A stretch of 64,000 nucleotides of DNA from Nocardioides sp. GY 10113 (GTDB taxonomy: Bacteria > Actinomycetota > Actinomycetes > Propionibacteriales > Nocardioidaceae): NCBI RefSeq assembly GCF_004919105.1, contig NZ_STGK01000017.1:33617-97616 (forward strand). The letters are read 5' to 3'. The notes beneath the pieces were generated by a model. That model was not told the DNA's origin and searched no databases. It saw only the letters and a list, made by a program, of their open reading frames with translations. This document shows positions 41,702 through 50,142 of the stretch, piece by piece (the stretch's first letter is position 1; the number at the start of each line of letters is the position of its first letter). Both the position numbers and the translations under genes were made by a program.

Positions 41702-42121
41702 ATGACCGAGCCGGAGCGATGGTTCCCCAGCCACATCAGGGAGATCCCCGAGGAGGACTGCCGTGAGCTGCTCGCGGCCCACGAGGTCGGCCGGGTCGCC
41801 TACAGCGTGGGTGACGGTCGGGCGCCGGTGGTCGTGCCGGTCAACTACACGATGGAGGGCGACGCCCTGCTGCTCCGCCTCGGACCGAACTCCAACATCG
41901 CCCACCACCTGCAGTCGACGCCGGCCTCCTTCGAGATCGACGACTACGAGACCTACAACCAGTCGGGCTGGAGCGTCCTCGCGCGCGGCCACTCCAGGTG
42001 GGTCGACGCTGCCGACCACCCGGCGTCCCAACGGCTGCTGCCGTGGGCCGAGGGGCGCCGGACCCTGGTGGTGCTCCTGGAGATCCAGGAGCTGACCGGG
42101 CGGCGGCTGCTCCCGGCCTGA
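41702..42121 (+). CDS. Pyridoxamine 5'-phosphate oxidase-like flavin/F420-binding protein
   Basis: 139 residues, one split-barrel domain. CRELLAAHEVGRVAYSVGDG, VVVPVNYTMEGDALLLRLGP and SFEIDDYETYNQSGWSVLAR with the final RRTLVVLLEIQELTGRRL are typical of the actinobacterial PPOX-class family that binds FMN or F420. It is too small for true pyridoxamine phosphate oxidase and lacks that enzyme's C-terminal part. ATG 41702 follows GAGGAG. The MBL nuclease gene begins 14 bases after its stop, so the two are probably co-transcribed. Confidence 0.85.
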   Translation: MTEPERWFPSHIREIPEEDCRELLAAHEVGRVAYSVGDGRAPVVVPVNYTMEGDALLLRLGPNSNIAHHLQSTPASFEIDDYETYNQSGWSVLARGHSRWVDAADHPASQRLLPWAEGRRTLVVLLEIQELTGRRLLPA

Positions 42122-42135
42122 GCGGGGCGGACCAG

Positions 42136-43533
42136 ATGTCCCCGGCGCCACGGCGGCGACCCGCGCTCACCTTCCTCGGCGCGGCCGGCAGCGTCACCGG
42201 CAGCCGCTTCCTGGTGGAGTCCGACGACGTGAGCCTGCTGGTGGACGCCGGGCTCTACCAGGGCCTCTCCTCGCTGCGGCGGCGCAACTGGGAGCCCTCG
42301 GAGATCCCCGCGTCCGACCTCGACGCCGTGGTGGTCACCCATGCGCACCTCGACCACTGCGGCTACCTGCCGCGACTGGTCAGCGACGGCTACTCGGGAC
42401 CGATCGTCTGCACGCCGGAGACCGCCGCGCTGATCGAGATCGTGCTCCGCGACAGCGCGCACCTGCAGGAGGAGGACGCGAAGTACGCCAACCGGATGGG
42501 GTTCTCCCGGCACCACCCGGCGCTGCCGCTGTACGACGGGCACGACGTCGACCAGACCCTGCGGCTGGTCACGCCGATCCCGCACGGCCAGGAGGTCGGG
42601 CTCGGGACCGGTGCCAGCGCCGTCCTGCGACCCGCCGGTCACATCCTGGGCTCCTCGACCGTGCACCTCACCGTGGATGGCGCCACCGTGACCTTCAGCG
42701 GGGACCTCGGGCGCCCCAGCCACCCGTTGCTGCTGCCTCCGCCGCCCGCGCTGGCCTCCACCACCGTCGTCATCGAGTCCACCTACGGCGACCGGCGCCA
42801 CCCGGCGCCGAGCGGCGACGTGCTCGGTCCGGCGGTGCGGCGCACCATCGCGCGCGGCGGGTCGGTGCTGATCCCGGCGTTCGCCGTCGACCGCACCGAG
42901 CTGGTGCTGCTGGAGCTGTACCGGCTGATGCGCTCCGGCGCCGTGCCGCGGGTGCCGGTGTACGTCGACAGCCCGATGGCGCTCGCCACCCTGCAGGTCT
43001 ATCGTCACGCGATCGACCGCGGGTCGCCGCAGCTGCGACCGGAGGCTGTCGAGCTCCAGGAGGCGATCGACGGGATGCACGTGCGCGGGGTCGCGGACGC
43101 GGAGGAGTCGCGCCGGCTGAACCAGCCGACGGTGCCGTGCGTGGTGGTGTCGGCGTCGGGGATGGCCACGGGCGGTCGGGTGATCCACCACCTCGCCCAG
43201 CAGCTGCCGGACCGCCGCAACTGCGTCGTGCTCACCGGCTACCAGGCGATCGGCACCCGGGGCCGGGACCTGGCCGAGGGGGCGCGCCAGGTGAAGATCC
43301 ACGGTCACTACGTGCCGGTCCGCGCCGAGATCGTGGACGATGCCACGTTCTCGGTGCACGCCGACGCCGAGGAGCTGCTCGGCTGGCTGGCCGGGGCGCC
43401 CACCCGGCCGGAGGTGGTCTACGTCGTCCACGGGGAGCCCGACTCCAGCGCTGCGCTCGCGGACCGGATCTCGAGGGAGCTCGAGGTCATGGCGGTGGTG
43501 CCGCGCCTCGGCGAGCGGGTCAGCCTGGACTGA
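42136..43533 (+). CDS. CPSF-like metallo-beta-lactamase ribonuclease
   Basis: 465 residues of the MBL/beta-CASP family. Zinc-site motif THAHLDHCGYLPRL (HxHxDH), His in AGHILGSS, Asp in FSGDLG, beta-CASP region VVIESTYGDRRH (motif A region), GGSVLIPAFAVDRTE, DSPMALATLQVY, VSASGMATGGRVIHHL and FSVHADAEELL, all as in RNA-processing nucleases related to CPSF-73. Cytoplasmic. The ATG at 42136 begins exactly at the conserved TFLGAAGSVTGSRF region, preceded by 12 residues of basic leader. It follows the flavin-binding gene by 14 bases. Confidence 0.9.
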   Translation: MSPAPRRRPALTFLGAAGSVTGSRFLVESDDVSLLVDAGLYQGLSSLRRRNWEPSEIPASDLDAVVVTHAHLDHCGYLPRLVSDGYSGPIVCTPETAALIEIVLRDSAHLQEEDAKYANRMGFSRHHPALPLYDGHDVDQTLRLVTPIPHGQEVGLGTGASAVLRPAGHILGSSTVHLTVDGATVTFSGDLGRPSHPLLLPPPPALASTTVVIESTYGDRRHPAPSGDVLGPAVRRTIARGGSVLIPAFAVDRTELVLLELYRLMRSGAVPRVPVYVDSPMALATLQVYRHAIDRGSPQLRPEAVELQEAIDGMHVRGVADAEESRRLNQPTVPCVVVSASGMATGGRVIHHLAQQLPDRRNCVVLTGYQAIGTRGRDLAEGARQVKIHGHYVPVRAEIVDDATFSVHADAEELLGWLAGAPTRPEVVYVVHGEPDSSAALADRISRELEVMAVVPRLGERVSLD

Positions 43534-43680
43534 CCCGCGGTCGGGCGATGCGGGCCCCGATGGTCCGGTACCTGCGAGCGCCGCGGCAGGTCCCTCAAAT
43601 CAGGCATGTTGTGCCGAGTTCCTCCGGGCGCCCGAGGCGCTCGCGCAGGTTGGACCCTCTCGTCTCGAGGAGGTCCCGAC

Positions 43681-44598
43681 TTGTCACGCCCCGCAGCCGT
43701 CAGCGTCGTCGTGCCCACCCACAACCGACCCGAGCTGATGCGTCGGGCGGTGGCCAGCGTGCTGGCCCAGGAGTACGACGGCGAGATCGAGGTGATCGTC
43801 GTCTTCGACGCCTGCGAGATCGAGGCCCCCGAGGTGGACGTGCCCGAGGGTCGCACCCTCCGGGTGGTCGCCAACCAGCGATCGCGCGGCCTGGCCGGCG
43901 CGCGCAACACCGGGATCCTCGAGGCGAGCCACGAGTTCGTCGCCTTCCTCGACGACGACGACTACTGGCTGCCCGGCAAGCTGGCGGCCCAGATGCCGCT
44001 GTTCGACGAGTCGCCGCGGTCGGTGCTGGTCGGCACGGCGGCGGTCTTCGACGACGGCGAGCACCAGCACGACCGTCCGGTGCCGACCGACCTGGTGACC
44101 CACGCCGAGCTGCTGCGCGACCGGATGGCGGGGTTGCACTCGAGCACCTTCGTGCTGCGCCGGGCGGCGATGCTGGGTGGCCTCGGGCTGGTCGACGAGG
44201 AGCTGCCCGGCAGCTACGGCGAGGACTACGACCTGCTCCTGCGCAGCGCGTGGATCGCGCCGATCCCGGTCGCCAACGAGCCCCTGGTGTCGGTGACGTG
44301 GTCCCAGGACTCCTACTTCTTCGGACGCTGGGGCGCGTACGCCGAAGGGCTGGAGTACCTCTGCGCGGAGCACCCGGGTTTCCAGACCGACCGCAAGGCC
44401 CACGGCCGCATCGCAGGCCAGATCGCGTTCGCGCACGCGGCGGACGGTGACGGGTCGGAGGCGCGTACGTGGGTGGGCAGAGCCGTGCGGTACGAGCCGA
44501 TCCAGGTCAAGGCGTGGCTGGCGCTGGCCGTCTCGCTTCGTCTGGTCTCGGTCCCGTGGGTGGTCTCGGAGATTCAGCGTCGCGGGCGCGGAATCTGA
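43681..44598 (+). CDS. Family 2 glycosyltransferase
   Basis: 305 residues of the GT-A fold: the nucleotide-sugar start VSVVVPTHNRPELMRRAVAS, SRGLAGARNTG, and the metal motif FLDDDDYW. It transfers a sugar from an NDP donor; the donor cannot be named. The start is TTG at 43681, with GAGGAGG (43667-43673) seven bases before it. An ATG at 43606 in the same frame would add a Pro/Arg-rich stretch across the ribosome site and is rejected. Its 3' end overlaps the converging glycosyltransferase gene by 25 bases. First gene of the polysaccharide region. Confidence 0.88.
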   Translation: MSRPAAVSVVVPTHNRPELMRRAVASVLAQEYDGEIEVIVVFDACEIEAPEVDVPEGRTLRVVANQRSRGLAGARNTGILEASHEFVAFLDDDDYWLPGKLAAQMPLFDESPRSVLVGTAAVFDDGEHQHDRPVPTDLVTHAELLRDRMAGLHSSTFVLRRAAMLGGLGLVDEELPGSYGEDYDLLLRSAWIAPIPVANEPLVSVTWSQDSYFFGRWGAYAEGLEYLCAEHPGFQTDRKAHGRIAGQIAFAHAADGDGSEARTWVGRAVRYEPIQVKAWLALAVSLRLVSVPWVVSEIQRRGRGI

Positions 44599-45542
44599 TC
44601 CCCTGCCGTCGCGGTCGCCGGACGGCGGCGCGCGGCGAGGCCGGCGGCGGTGAGCACGTGGTCGAGCGTCAGGTCGTCGGGATCGACCGAGACCGCGAGG
44701 CCCTTGGCGTCGATCATCGCGGCGAACTCCAGCTGGTGGTCGTCGACCATCTCGCTCCGGCTGGCGCGACGCGGCAGGATCACCGGCACCTTGCCGTGCT
44801 GGAGGACCGAGAGCACCGAGCCGACGCCGGCGTGGGTGACCACCACGTCGGCCTCGCCGAACGCGGCGTGCAGCTCCGTGGCCGGCATCCAGCGGGTGAG
44901 CGGCGAGCCGTCGTCGGCGTACGCCTCGGTGGTCCCGGTCTGCCACCGCAGGTCGAGCCCGGCCAGCACCCGGCGGCAGCTCTCGACCGCGCGGTCGAAC
45001 GGCCACAGCTCGGTGCCGAGCGAGACGACGCCGGTGCGCAGCCGCGAGGCGTCGACGGGCCCGGGCTGCGGGTGCGCCTCGAAGGCGTCGAAGACGTTCG
45101 GCACCGGGGTCCACGCGTCGTCGCCCCATCCCTCGCCCTGCACGAAGAGCCGGGCGCGGGTCAGGCGCTGGGCGAACCTGCCGGTCGAGGACGGCCCGAG
45201 CACCCTCGTGGCGCTGTCGACGAACCAGGTCTCGCAACCGCGCAGTGTGGCGGCGAGCAGGTGCGGCGTGGAGAAGAGGGCGCCGGTGCTGACCAGCAGC
45301 TCCGGCTTGATCCGCTGCTGGAGGCGGAGCGCGGCGGGCAGCCCGGCGGCCGCCTTCCACATCTGCCCGGAGCCGACCCGCGGCACCCAGACCACCTCGC
45401 GGTCGGCCAGCAGCGACTCGGACTGGGAGGTGCGGCCGGTGACCCAGACGGCGTTGCTGGTGTCGACCCCGAGCAGGTCGACCATGATCATCAGCTCGTC
45501 GAGGTGCCCCCCGGGGGAGGCGACGAGCAGGGTGGGCCTCAT
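44574..45542 (-). CDS. Alg14/Alg13-type fused glycosyltransferase (GT28-like)
   Basis: 322 residues. The N-half starts with LLVASPGGHLDELMIM and has the Alg14-like membrane-associated Rossmann domain; the C-half carries ADVVVTHAGVGSVLSVLQHG followed by a PRRASRSEMVDDHQ motif of Alg13/MurG-like NDP-sugar binding. In many polysaccharide clusters these are two proteins (EpsE/EpsF, PssD/PssE); here they are one chain. Likely builds a lipid-linked disaccharide. The ATG (45542) overlaps the stop of the polymerase gene (ATGA), and the 3' end overlaps the converging GT2. Confidence 0.85.
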   Translation of the reverse strand: MRPTLLVASPGGHLDELMIMVDLLGVDTSNAVWVTGRTSQSESLLADREVVWVPRVGSGQMWKAAAGLPAALRLQQRIKPELLVSTGALFSTPHLLAATLRGCETWFVDSATRVLGPSSTGRFAQRLTRARLFVQGEGWGDDAWTPVPNVFDAFEAHPQPGPVDASRLRTGVVSLGTELWPFDRAVESCRRVLAGLDLRWQTGTTEAYADDGSPLTRWMPATELHAAFGEADVVVTHAGVGSVLSVLQHGKVPVILPRRASRSEMVDDHQLEFAAMIDAKGLAVSVDPDDLTLDHVLTAAGLAARRRPATATAGDQIPRPRR

Positions 45543-46921
45543 CGGGCACCGTCGCTGGACAGGCCGTTGACCGCCGGCAGGGCCGGAGCCGCGGGGCCGA
45601 AGCGCTCTGGCGGGTCCTCCTCTGGCGCGCGATGAATCGCGGGCCGCGTGCAGCCGCGGAGGGCCAGCGCGGCAATCGTCATCATGATCGGCAGCCCGTA
45701 CGGGACCACGCCGTAGAATCCGAGCTCCACGCAGGCGACCAGGCACAGGGTGGAGGTCACCAGCCCGACCGGGTCCCAGAGCCGTCTGGACCGGAACCAG
45801 GCGAGGAGGAAGAACGATATGAACGCGGCGATGGCCACCGGCCCGTGGGAGACGAGCACCATCCAGAACTGCCCCTGAGTGCCGACGGGCGGGGCGTCGG
45901 GGTTGTCGCTGGCGATGGGGACGCCATAGCCGAAGATCGGTGACTCGGGCACCGCGTCCAGCGACTGCTGGTAGAGGGAGCCGCGGGTCTCGGTGCCCGA
46001 GCCCTCGAGTCGGGTCTCGAGCCGGTCGCCGGCGAGGTGCTGGAAGGCGAGGCCGCCGATCGCCGCGGCTCCGAGGATCACCACGACCGCCAGCAGGTTG
46101 CCGCGCATCGCCATCCGGACCGAGACGTAGAGAGCCGCCAGGCCCAGGCCGATCAGCATCCCGCGGTTCATCGTGAAGGACGCCGGCACCACCGAGATCG
46201 CGATGGTCACGGCCAGCGTCCAGAAGACGACGCGGTCCCGGCGCTCTCCGCGCCGGTTCAGGGTGAGCATGTACGCGATGACGACCGGTAACAGCAACGA
46301 GTAGACGTTGCCCCAGTTGTTGGCGTACAGGAACGGCGCGCTCGGTCGTCCCGCCACGCCCAGGTAGGAGTCCGGGTTGTACTGCGCGAAGCGCCTCACC
46401 ACCATGTGGTTGATGAAGTCGACGTTCACCAGGCCCGGGCTGACCGCCTGCAGGACGTAGAACGTCGGGGTCCTCACCACGCTGCCGAGCAGCGCGATGC
46501 CGGCCAGGCCGCCGGCGACGACGCTGAGCCAGTGGATCGTCAGGATGCCCGCGACCCGTCGTCCGACGTTCTGTCCGCTCAGGTTGTAGACGTAGAGGAA
46601 CAGCACGGTGGCGCCGACGTAGATCCCGGCGCGGTAGAGGAACGCCACCATGTGGTTGGGGGTGTCGACCATGACGATGGAGCAGCCCATCCAGACCAGG
46701 AAGAGCAGCCACAGCGCAAAGCCACGGGGCACCCGGACGTTGCCCCGCGCGGCCAGCAGCGCGCCCATCGCCACCGCGAGCGGCATGAGCACCATGTCGA
46801 GGAGACCCAGCGCCCACCACAAGGGGGTCAACCCGAAGTACGCCGCCACCGGCCAGACGGGCAGCGACGTCGCCCCCGCCCGCATGGTCGCGACGGCCCG
46901 ATCCTCGGAAGTCGTTGACAC
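45539..46921 (-). CDS. O-antigen-ligase/Wzy-like polysaccharide polymerase
   Basis: 460 residues, membrane protein with about 10-12 hydrophobic helices and a large extracytoplasmic loop around residues 290-340 (GDRLETRLEGSGTETRGSLY, QQSLDAVPESPIFGYGVP). The GSLYQQSLDAVPESPIFGYG pattern is the conserved Wzy_C region. It would polymerise lipid-linked repeat units outside the membrane. The glycosyltransferase downstream is translationally coupled. Divergent from the Wzz-like gene. Confidence 0.87.
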   Translation of the reverse strand: MSTTSEDRAVATMRAGATSLPVWPVAAYFGLTPLWWALGLLDMVLMPLAVAMGALLAARGNVRVPRGFALWLLFLVWMGCSIVMVDTPNHMVAFLYRAGIYVGATVLFLYVYNLSGQNVGRRVAGILTIHWLSVVAGGLAGIALLGSVVRTPTFYVLQAVSPGLVNVDFINHMVVRRFAQYNPDSYLGVAGRPSAPFLYANNWGNVYSLLLPVVIAYMLTLNRRGERRDRVVFWTLAVTIAISVVPASFTMNRGMLIGLGLAALYVSVRMAMRGNLLAVVVILGAAAIGGLAFQHLAGDRLETRLEGSGTETRGSLYQQSLDAVPESPIFGYGVPIASDNPDAPPVGTQGQFWMVLVSHGPVAIAAFISFFLLAWFRSRRLWDPVGLVTSTLCLVACVELGFYGVVPYGLPIMMTIAALALRGCTRPAIHRAPEEDPPERFGPAAPALPAVNGLSSDGAR

Positions 46922-47029
46922 CAGGGAGTCCCCCCCATTTGCGGTAAGCCGTCGTCCACGTGATCTCTCAGTCTAGGGAGAGCGGTGATCCTGGGGGCTC
47001 GCTCGGAAACATTTCTCCAGGGGGTGCAA

Positions 47030-48535
47030 GTGACCGAGTCGCCTGACAGCGGTTCGCTGGATCTGGGGCGCTACTGGGCCATCGTCAAGACGCGGTGGAA
47101 GGTGGTACTCGCGGTCACGATGCTCGCGACGGTGCTCGCGGGCGTCTACGCGACGCTGACGCCGACCACCTACACCGCGACCGCCCAGGTCAATCTCAGC
47201 GTGATCGCCGACCAGCCGTTCAACACCCAGCGCGCCGCGTCGGGCCTGATCGACCCGGCCACCGAGGTGCAGCTGGCCAAGTCCTCCGCGGTGCTGACGG
47301 CCGCCGCCGGGGAGATCGGCGACGGCGCCACCGTCGCCGACGTCCGCCGGGCCACGACGGTCACCGTCCTGCCCGACACGACGGTCGCGCGGATCACCTA
47401 CACCGCGCCCACGCTGGACGGCGCGCTCACCGGGGCGGACGCGGTCAGCACCGCGATCGTCGACTATCGGACGCAGGTGGCCGAGGGCAAGGTGCAGCGC
47501 ATCAGCGATCGGCTCACCACGAAGCAGAACGAGGTCAACAAGGAGCTCGCGAAGGTCAACGAGGCGCTCGACTCGTCGCCTGCCAGCAGCGCCGCGCACG
47601 CCGTCGCGATGAGCCGGCGGACCGTCCTTGAGGCGCAGCTGGGCACGCTGGTCGACCAGGTCGGCGCGATGAACAGCATCGACACCTCCGGCGGCTACGT
47701 CATCACCGAGGCAGGGGACACGACGGTCGGCGTGAAGCCGCACACCCGGATGATCGTGCAGATCGGCCTAGCGGCCGGCGTCGTGCTCGGCCTGATCGCC
47801 GCGTTCGTCGTCAACGCCCTCGACCGCCGGGTGGCGACCGCGCACGATGTCACCAAGGCCCGGGGCGGGCCGCTCCTGGCCCGGCTCTCCGACCCGACCC
47901 GTGCGGTGCCCGCCTCCATCGCCGACCTGGACGGCTACTGGCGCGCGGCGGAACGCCTGTTGGCGACGCCGACCACGGGCCAGCGGGCGACGACCGTCGT
48001 CGACCTGACCTCGCAGGAGCGTCCCACCGTCGCGATCAACCTGGCCCTCGGGCTGGCGTCGTCGGCGGAGGCCGCGGTGGTCGTGGTGCTGGCCGAGGGC
48101 GAGGAGGAGTTCGCCCGCGAGCTCGCCGACGAGCACGGCGGAGTGACGGTGCCGAGCCCGGTGCCCCAGGTCGGCAGGCTCGCCCTGCGGTTCGGGCCCG
48201 AGACCCCCTCCGGCACGTCGTCGGCGGCGGGGACGAAGGAGGGCGCAGCCGAGGAGCCCCCCGCGTGCGTCCTGGTGGCGATGCCCTCCAGCGCCTCCCG
48301 CGCCGCGGTGCTCGCGGCGGCTCGACGCACGGGCTCGGCGGTCGCGGTGGTGGAGGCACGGCGGACCACCCAGGGGGCGGTGCGCGCGCTGAGCGATGAC
48401 CTCGCCGGCGTCGGAGCGGCGATGCTCGGCACCCTGCTCGCTGCCCGGGGGCCGCGACGCCGGGGCGTGGAGCGCGGCGCCGGTCGGCGGGTGGCCGGCG
48501 AGGCCCGCGTCGCGCTCGCGGCCGACGGTGTCTGA
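47030..48535 (+). CDS. Wzz/chain-length co-polymerase-like protein with degenerate kinase domain
   Basis: 501 residues. A short N-terminal cytoplasmic part (SLDLGRYWAIVKTRWKVVLA), TM helix VVLAVTMLATVLAGVYATL, an extracytoplasmic helical domain (QRISDRLTTKQNEVNKELAK), a second TM near residue 250 (VQIGLAAGVVLGLIAAFVVN) and a C-terminal domain that keeps the fold of the tyrosine-kinase partner but lacks the Walker A GxxGxGK motif. It should set polysaccharide chain length without autophosphorylation. GTG 47030 follows AGGGGG; an ATG/GTG further upstream (46985) has no better site. Its end overlaps the flippase start. Confidence 0.82.
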   Translation: MTESPDSGSLDLGRYWAIVKTRWKVVLAVTMLATVLAGVYATLTPTTYTATAQVNLSVIADQPFNTQRAASGLIDPATEVQLAKSSAVLTAAAGEIGDGATVADVRRATTVTVLPDTTVARITYTAPTLDGALTGADAVSTAIVDYRTQVAEGKVQRISDRLTTKQNEVNKELAKVNEALDSSPASSAAHAVAMSRRTVLEAQLGTLVDQVGAMNSIDTSGGYVITEAGDTTVGVKPHTRMIVQIGLAAGVVLGLIAAFVVNALDRRVATAHDVTKARGGPLLARLSDPTRAVPASIADLDGYWRAAERLLATPTTGQRATTVVDLTSQERPTVAINLALGLASSAEAAVVVVLAEGEEEFARELADEHGGVTVPSPVPQVGRLALRFGPETPSGTSSAAGTKEGAAEEPPACVLVAMPSSASRAAVLAAARRTGSAVAVVEARRTTQGAVRALSDDLAGVGAAMLGTLLAARGPRRRGVERGAGRRVAGEARVALAADGV

Positions 48536-50060
48536 CGTCGTCTCCCACCCGGGGACGCGCGGCCGCACCACGGAACTGGGACGCGCCGCCCGCGGCGGCG
48601 CGATCACCTTCGTCGGCGCCGCCGTCTCGGCGCTCTGCGGCTTCCTCTTCAACCTGCTGTTGGCGCGCCTGGTCGGTCCGCAGGGCGCCGGTGTGGTGCT
48701 GCAGGCCATCGCCACCTTCACCATCGCGCTCGCGGTCGGTCGACTGGGGCTGGACACCACCGCGGTGTGGCTGCTGCCGCGCCTGTCACGCCAGGACCCG
48801 GCCCGCGTGCGGGCCGCGCTGGCCGGCACCTGCGGCCTCGCGCTGGCCGTGCCGCTGGCCGGCGTGCTGGGTTGGCTCGTGGTCTGGCAGGCCTTCCTGC
48901 GCTCGCGGGACTCGGAGGTGCTGGACGCGATCACGATCGCTGTGGTCTTCCTGCCCGCGGCCAGCCTGATGATGGTGGCGCTGGCCGCGACGCGGGCCTT
49001 CGGCGGCGTGGCCGCCTTCAACGCGATCGGCAACGTGCTGGTGCCGGCGCTGCGGCCCATCTCGCTGGTGCTGGTGGTCGCGTTCGGCGGCGGCGCACTG
49101 GCGATCTCCGGGGTGTGGGCTGCTTGCTGCCTGGTTGGAGCCGTGCTCGCGGTGGTGATCCTCCTCCGGATGGTCGGCCACCCGTCGCGACGCGCCGCTG
49201 GTGGCTGGCTCCCGGACCGTGCGCTGCTGCGCCAGATCCTGGGGTTCGCCGGACCGCGCACGGTGATGGCGGCGATGGAGCAGACGATCATCTGGATCGA
49301 CGTCCTGCTGGTCGGCGCCCTGCTCGGATCGGTCGCCGCCGGCGTCTACGGCGCGGCCTCCCGGTTCGTCGCGGCCGGCGTGGTGGCGATGACGGCGCTC
49401 CGGATCGTGGTGGCGCCGCGGTTCAGCGCGCTGCTGGTCGAGGGCCGCCGCGCCGAGGTGGCCGATCTGTACACCACAACGGCACGCTGGGTCCTGCTGC
49501 TCGGGGCACCGATCTACCTGACGTTGGGTGTCTTCTCGCCCACGGTGCTGGGGTGGCTCGGCCCGGGGTTCGGGGACGGCGTCACGCCGATGGTGATCCT
49601 GAGCCTGGGCTCGATCGTGGTGCTGGCAGCGGGCAACGTGCAATCGCTGCTGCTGATGAGCGGGCGCAGCGGCTGGGGTGCGTTCAACAAGTTCGTCGTG
49701 GTCTGCTTCAACGTCGGCGCCAACCTGGTGGTGATCCCGCGTGCGGGGATCGACGGCGCCGCGTGTGTCTGGGCGCTCTCGATGGCGCTCGACACGTTGT
49801 TGGCTGCGTGGCAGGTGCGTCGGGGGATCGGCGTGTCGCCGGCGCTCGGTGCGATCGCGGGTACCGCGGCCGCCGTGATGGGCTGCGTAGCCGTGCCGTC
49901 GTTGGCGGTAGTGCTCGTGGCAGGCCAGGGCGAGCTGCAGCTCATGGTCGCGGTGCTGCTCTCAGGCCTGGTGCTCGCAGGTTACTGCCTGGTGGACCGG
50001 CGGCGACTTCGGTTGGACGAGTTGGCGTCCGTGAGGCGTCGCGGGAACGCCCCGCAGTGA
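48528..50060 (+). CDS. Polysaccharide flippase (Wzx-like, MOP superfamily)
   Basis: 510 residues and about 12-14 hydrophobic helices. GGAITFVGAAVSALCGFLFN, LLARLVGPQGAGVVLQAIAT and FAGPRTVMAAMEQTIIWIDV are characteristic of the oligosaccharide flippase family that moves lipid-linked sugar units across the membrane. The GTG at 48528 overlaps the 3' end of the Wzz-like gene by eight bases, so both are translated together. An earlier open start at 48396 lies inside that gene. Followed by the Gfo/Idh oxidoreductase after an 82-base gap with its own dyad. Confidence 0.88.
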   Translation: MSDVVSHPGTRGRTTELGRAARGGAITFVGAAVSALCGFLFNLLLARLVGPQGAGVVLQAIATFTIALAVGRLGLDTTAVWLLPRLSRQDPARVRAALAGTCGLALAVPLAGVLGWLVVWQAFLRSRDSEVLDAITIAVVFLPAASLMMVALAATRAFGGVAAFNAIGNVLVPALRPISLVLVVAFGGGALAISGVWAACCLVGAVLAVVILLRMVGHPSRRAAGGWLPDRALLRQILGFAGPRTVMAAMEQTIIWIDVLLVGALLGSVAAGVYGAASRFVAAGVVAMTALRIVVAPRFSALLVEGRRAEVADLYTTTARWVLLLGAPIYLTLGVFSPTVLGWLGPGFGDGVTPMVILSLGSIVVLAAGNVQSLLLMSGRSGWGAFNKFVVVCFNVGANLVVIPRAGIDGAACVWALSMALDTLLAAWQVRRGIGVSPALGAIAGTAAAVMGCVAVPSLAVVLVAGQGELQLMVAVLLSGLVLAGYCLVDRRRLRLDELASVRRRGNAPQ

Positions 50061-50074
50061 CCCGCGTCACACGC

Positions 50075-50090
50075 ACCCCTCAAATGGGGT
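50075..50090. promoter_or_regulatory. Inverted repeat before the Gfo/Idh gene
   Basis: ACCCC-tcaaat-GGGGT, 53 bases before the ATG. The inner word CAAATGGGG also appears upstream of the polymerase gene on the minus strand (near 46931-46941), and CCTCAAAT near 43593-43600 before the first glycosyltransferase. Possibly a shared operator of the polysaccharide region; the match is short. Confidence 0.35.
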
Positions 50091-50142
50091 ACGCCGGACC
50101 CAACGGGACCCGACATTTCGGTCCGGCCGGTGAGATGACGTC

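Noticed and set aside
37259..42151. Long minus-strand open frame opposite xfp and ackA
   Set aside because: Mixes antisense sequence with the frame-shifted acetate kinase; the true acetate kinase frame is 40330-41475.
43606..43680. ATG start for the family 2 glycosyltransferase
   Set aside because: It would place the ribosome site GAGGAGG inside the coding region; TTG at 43681 has ideal spacing.
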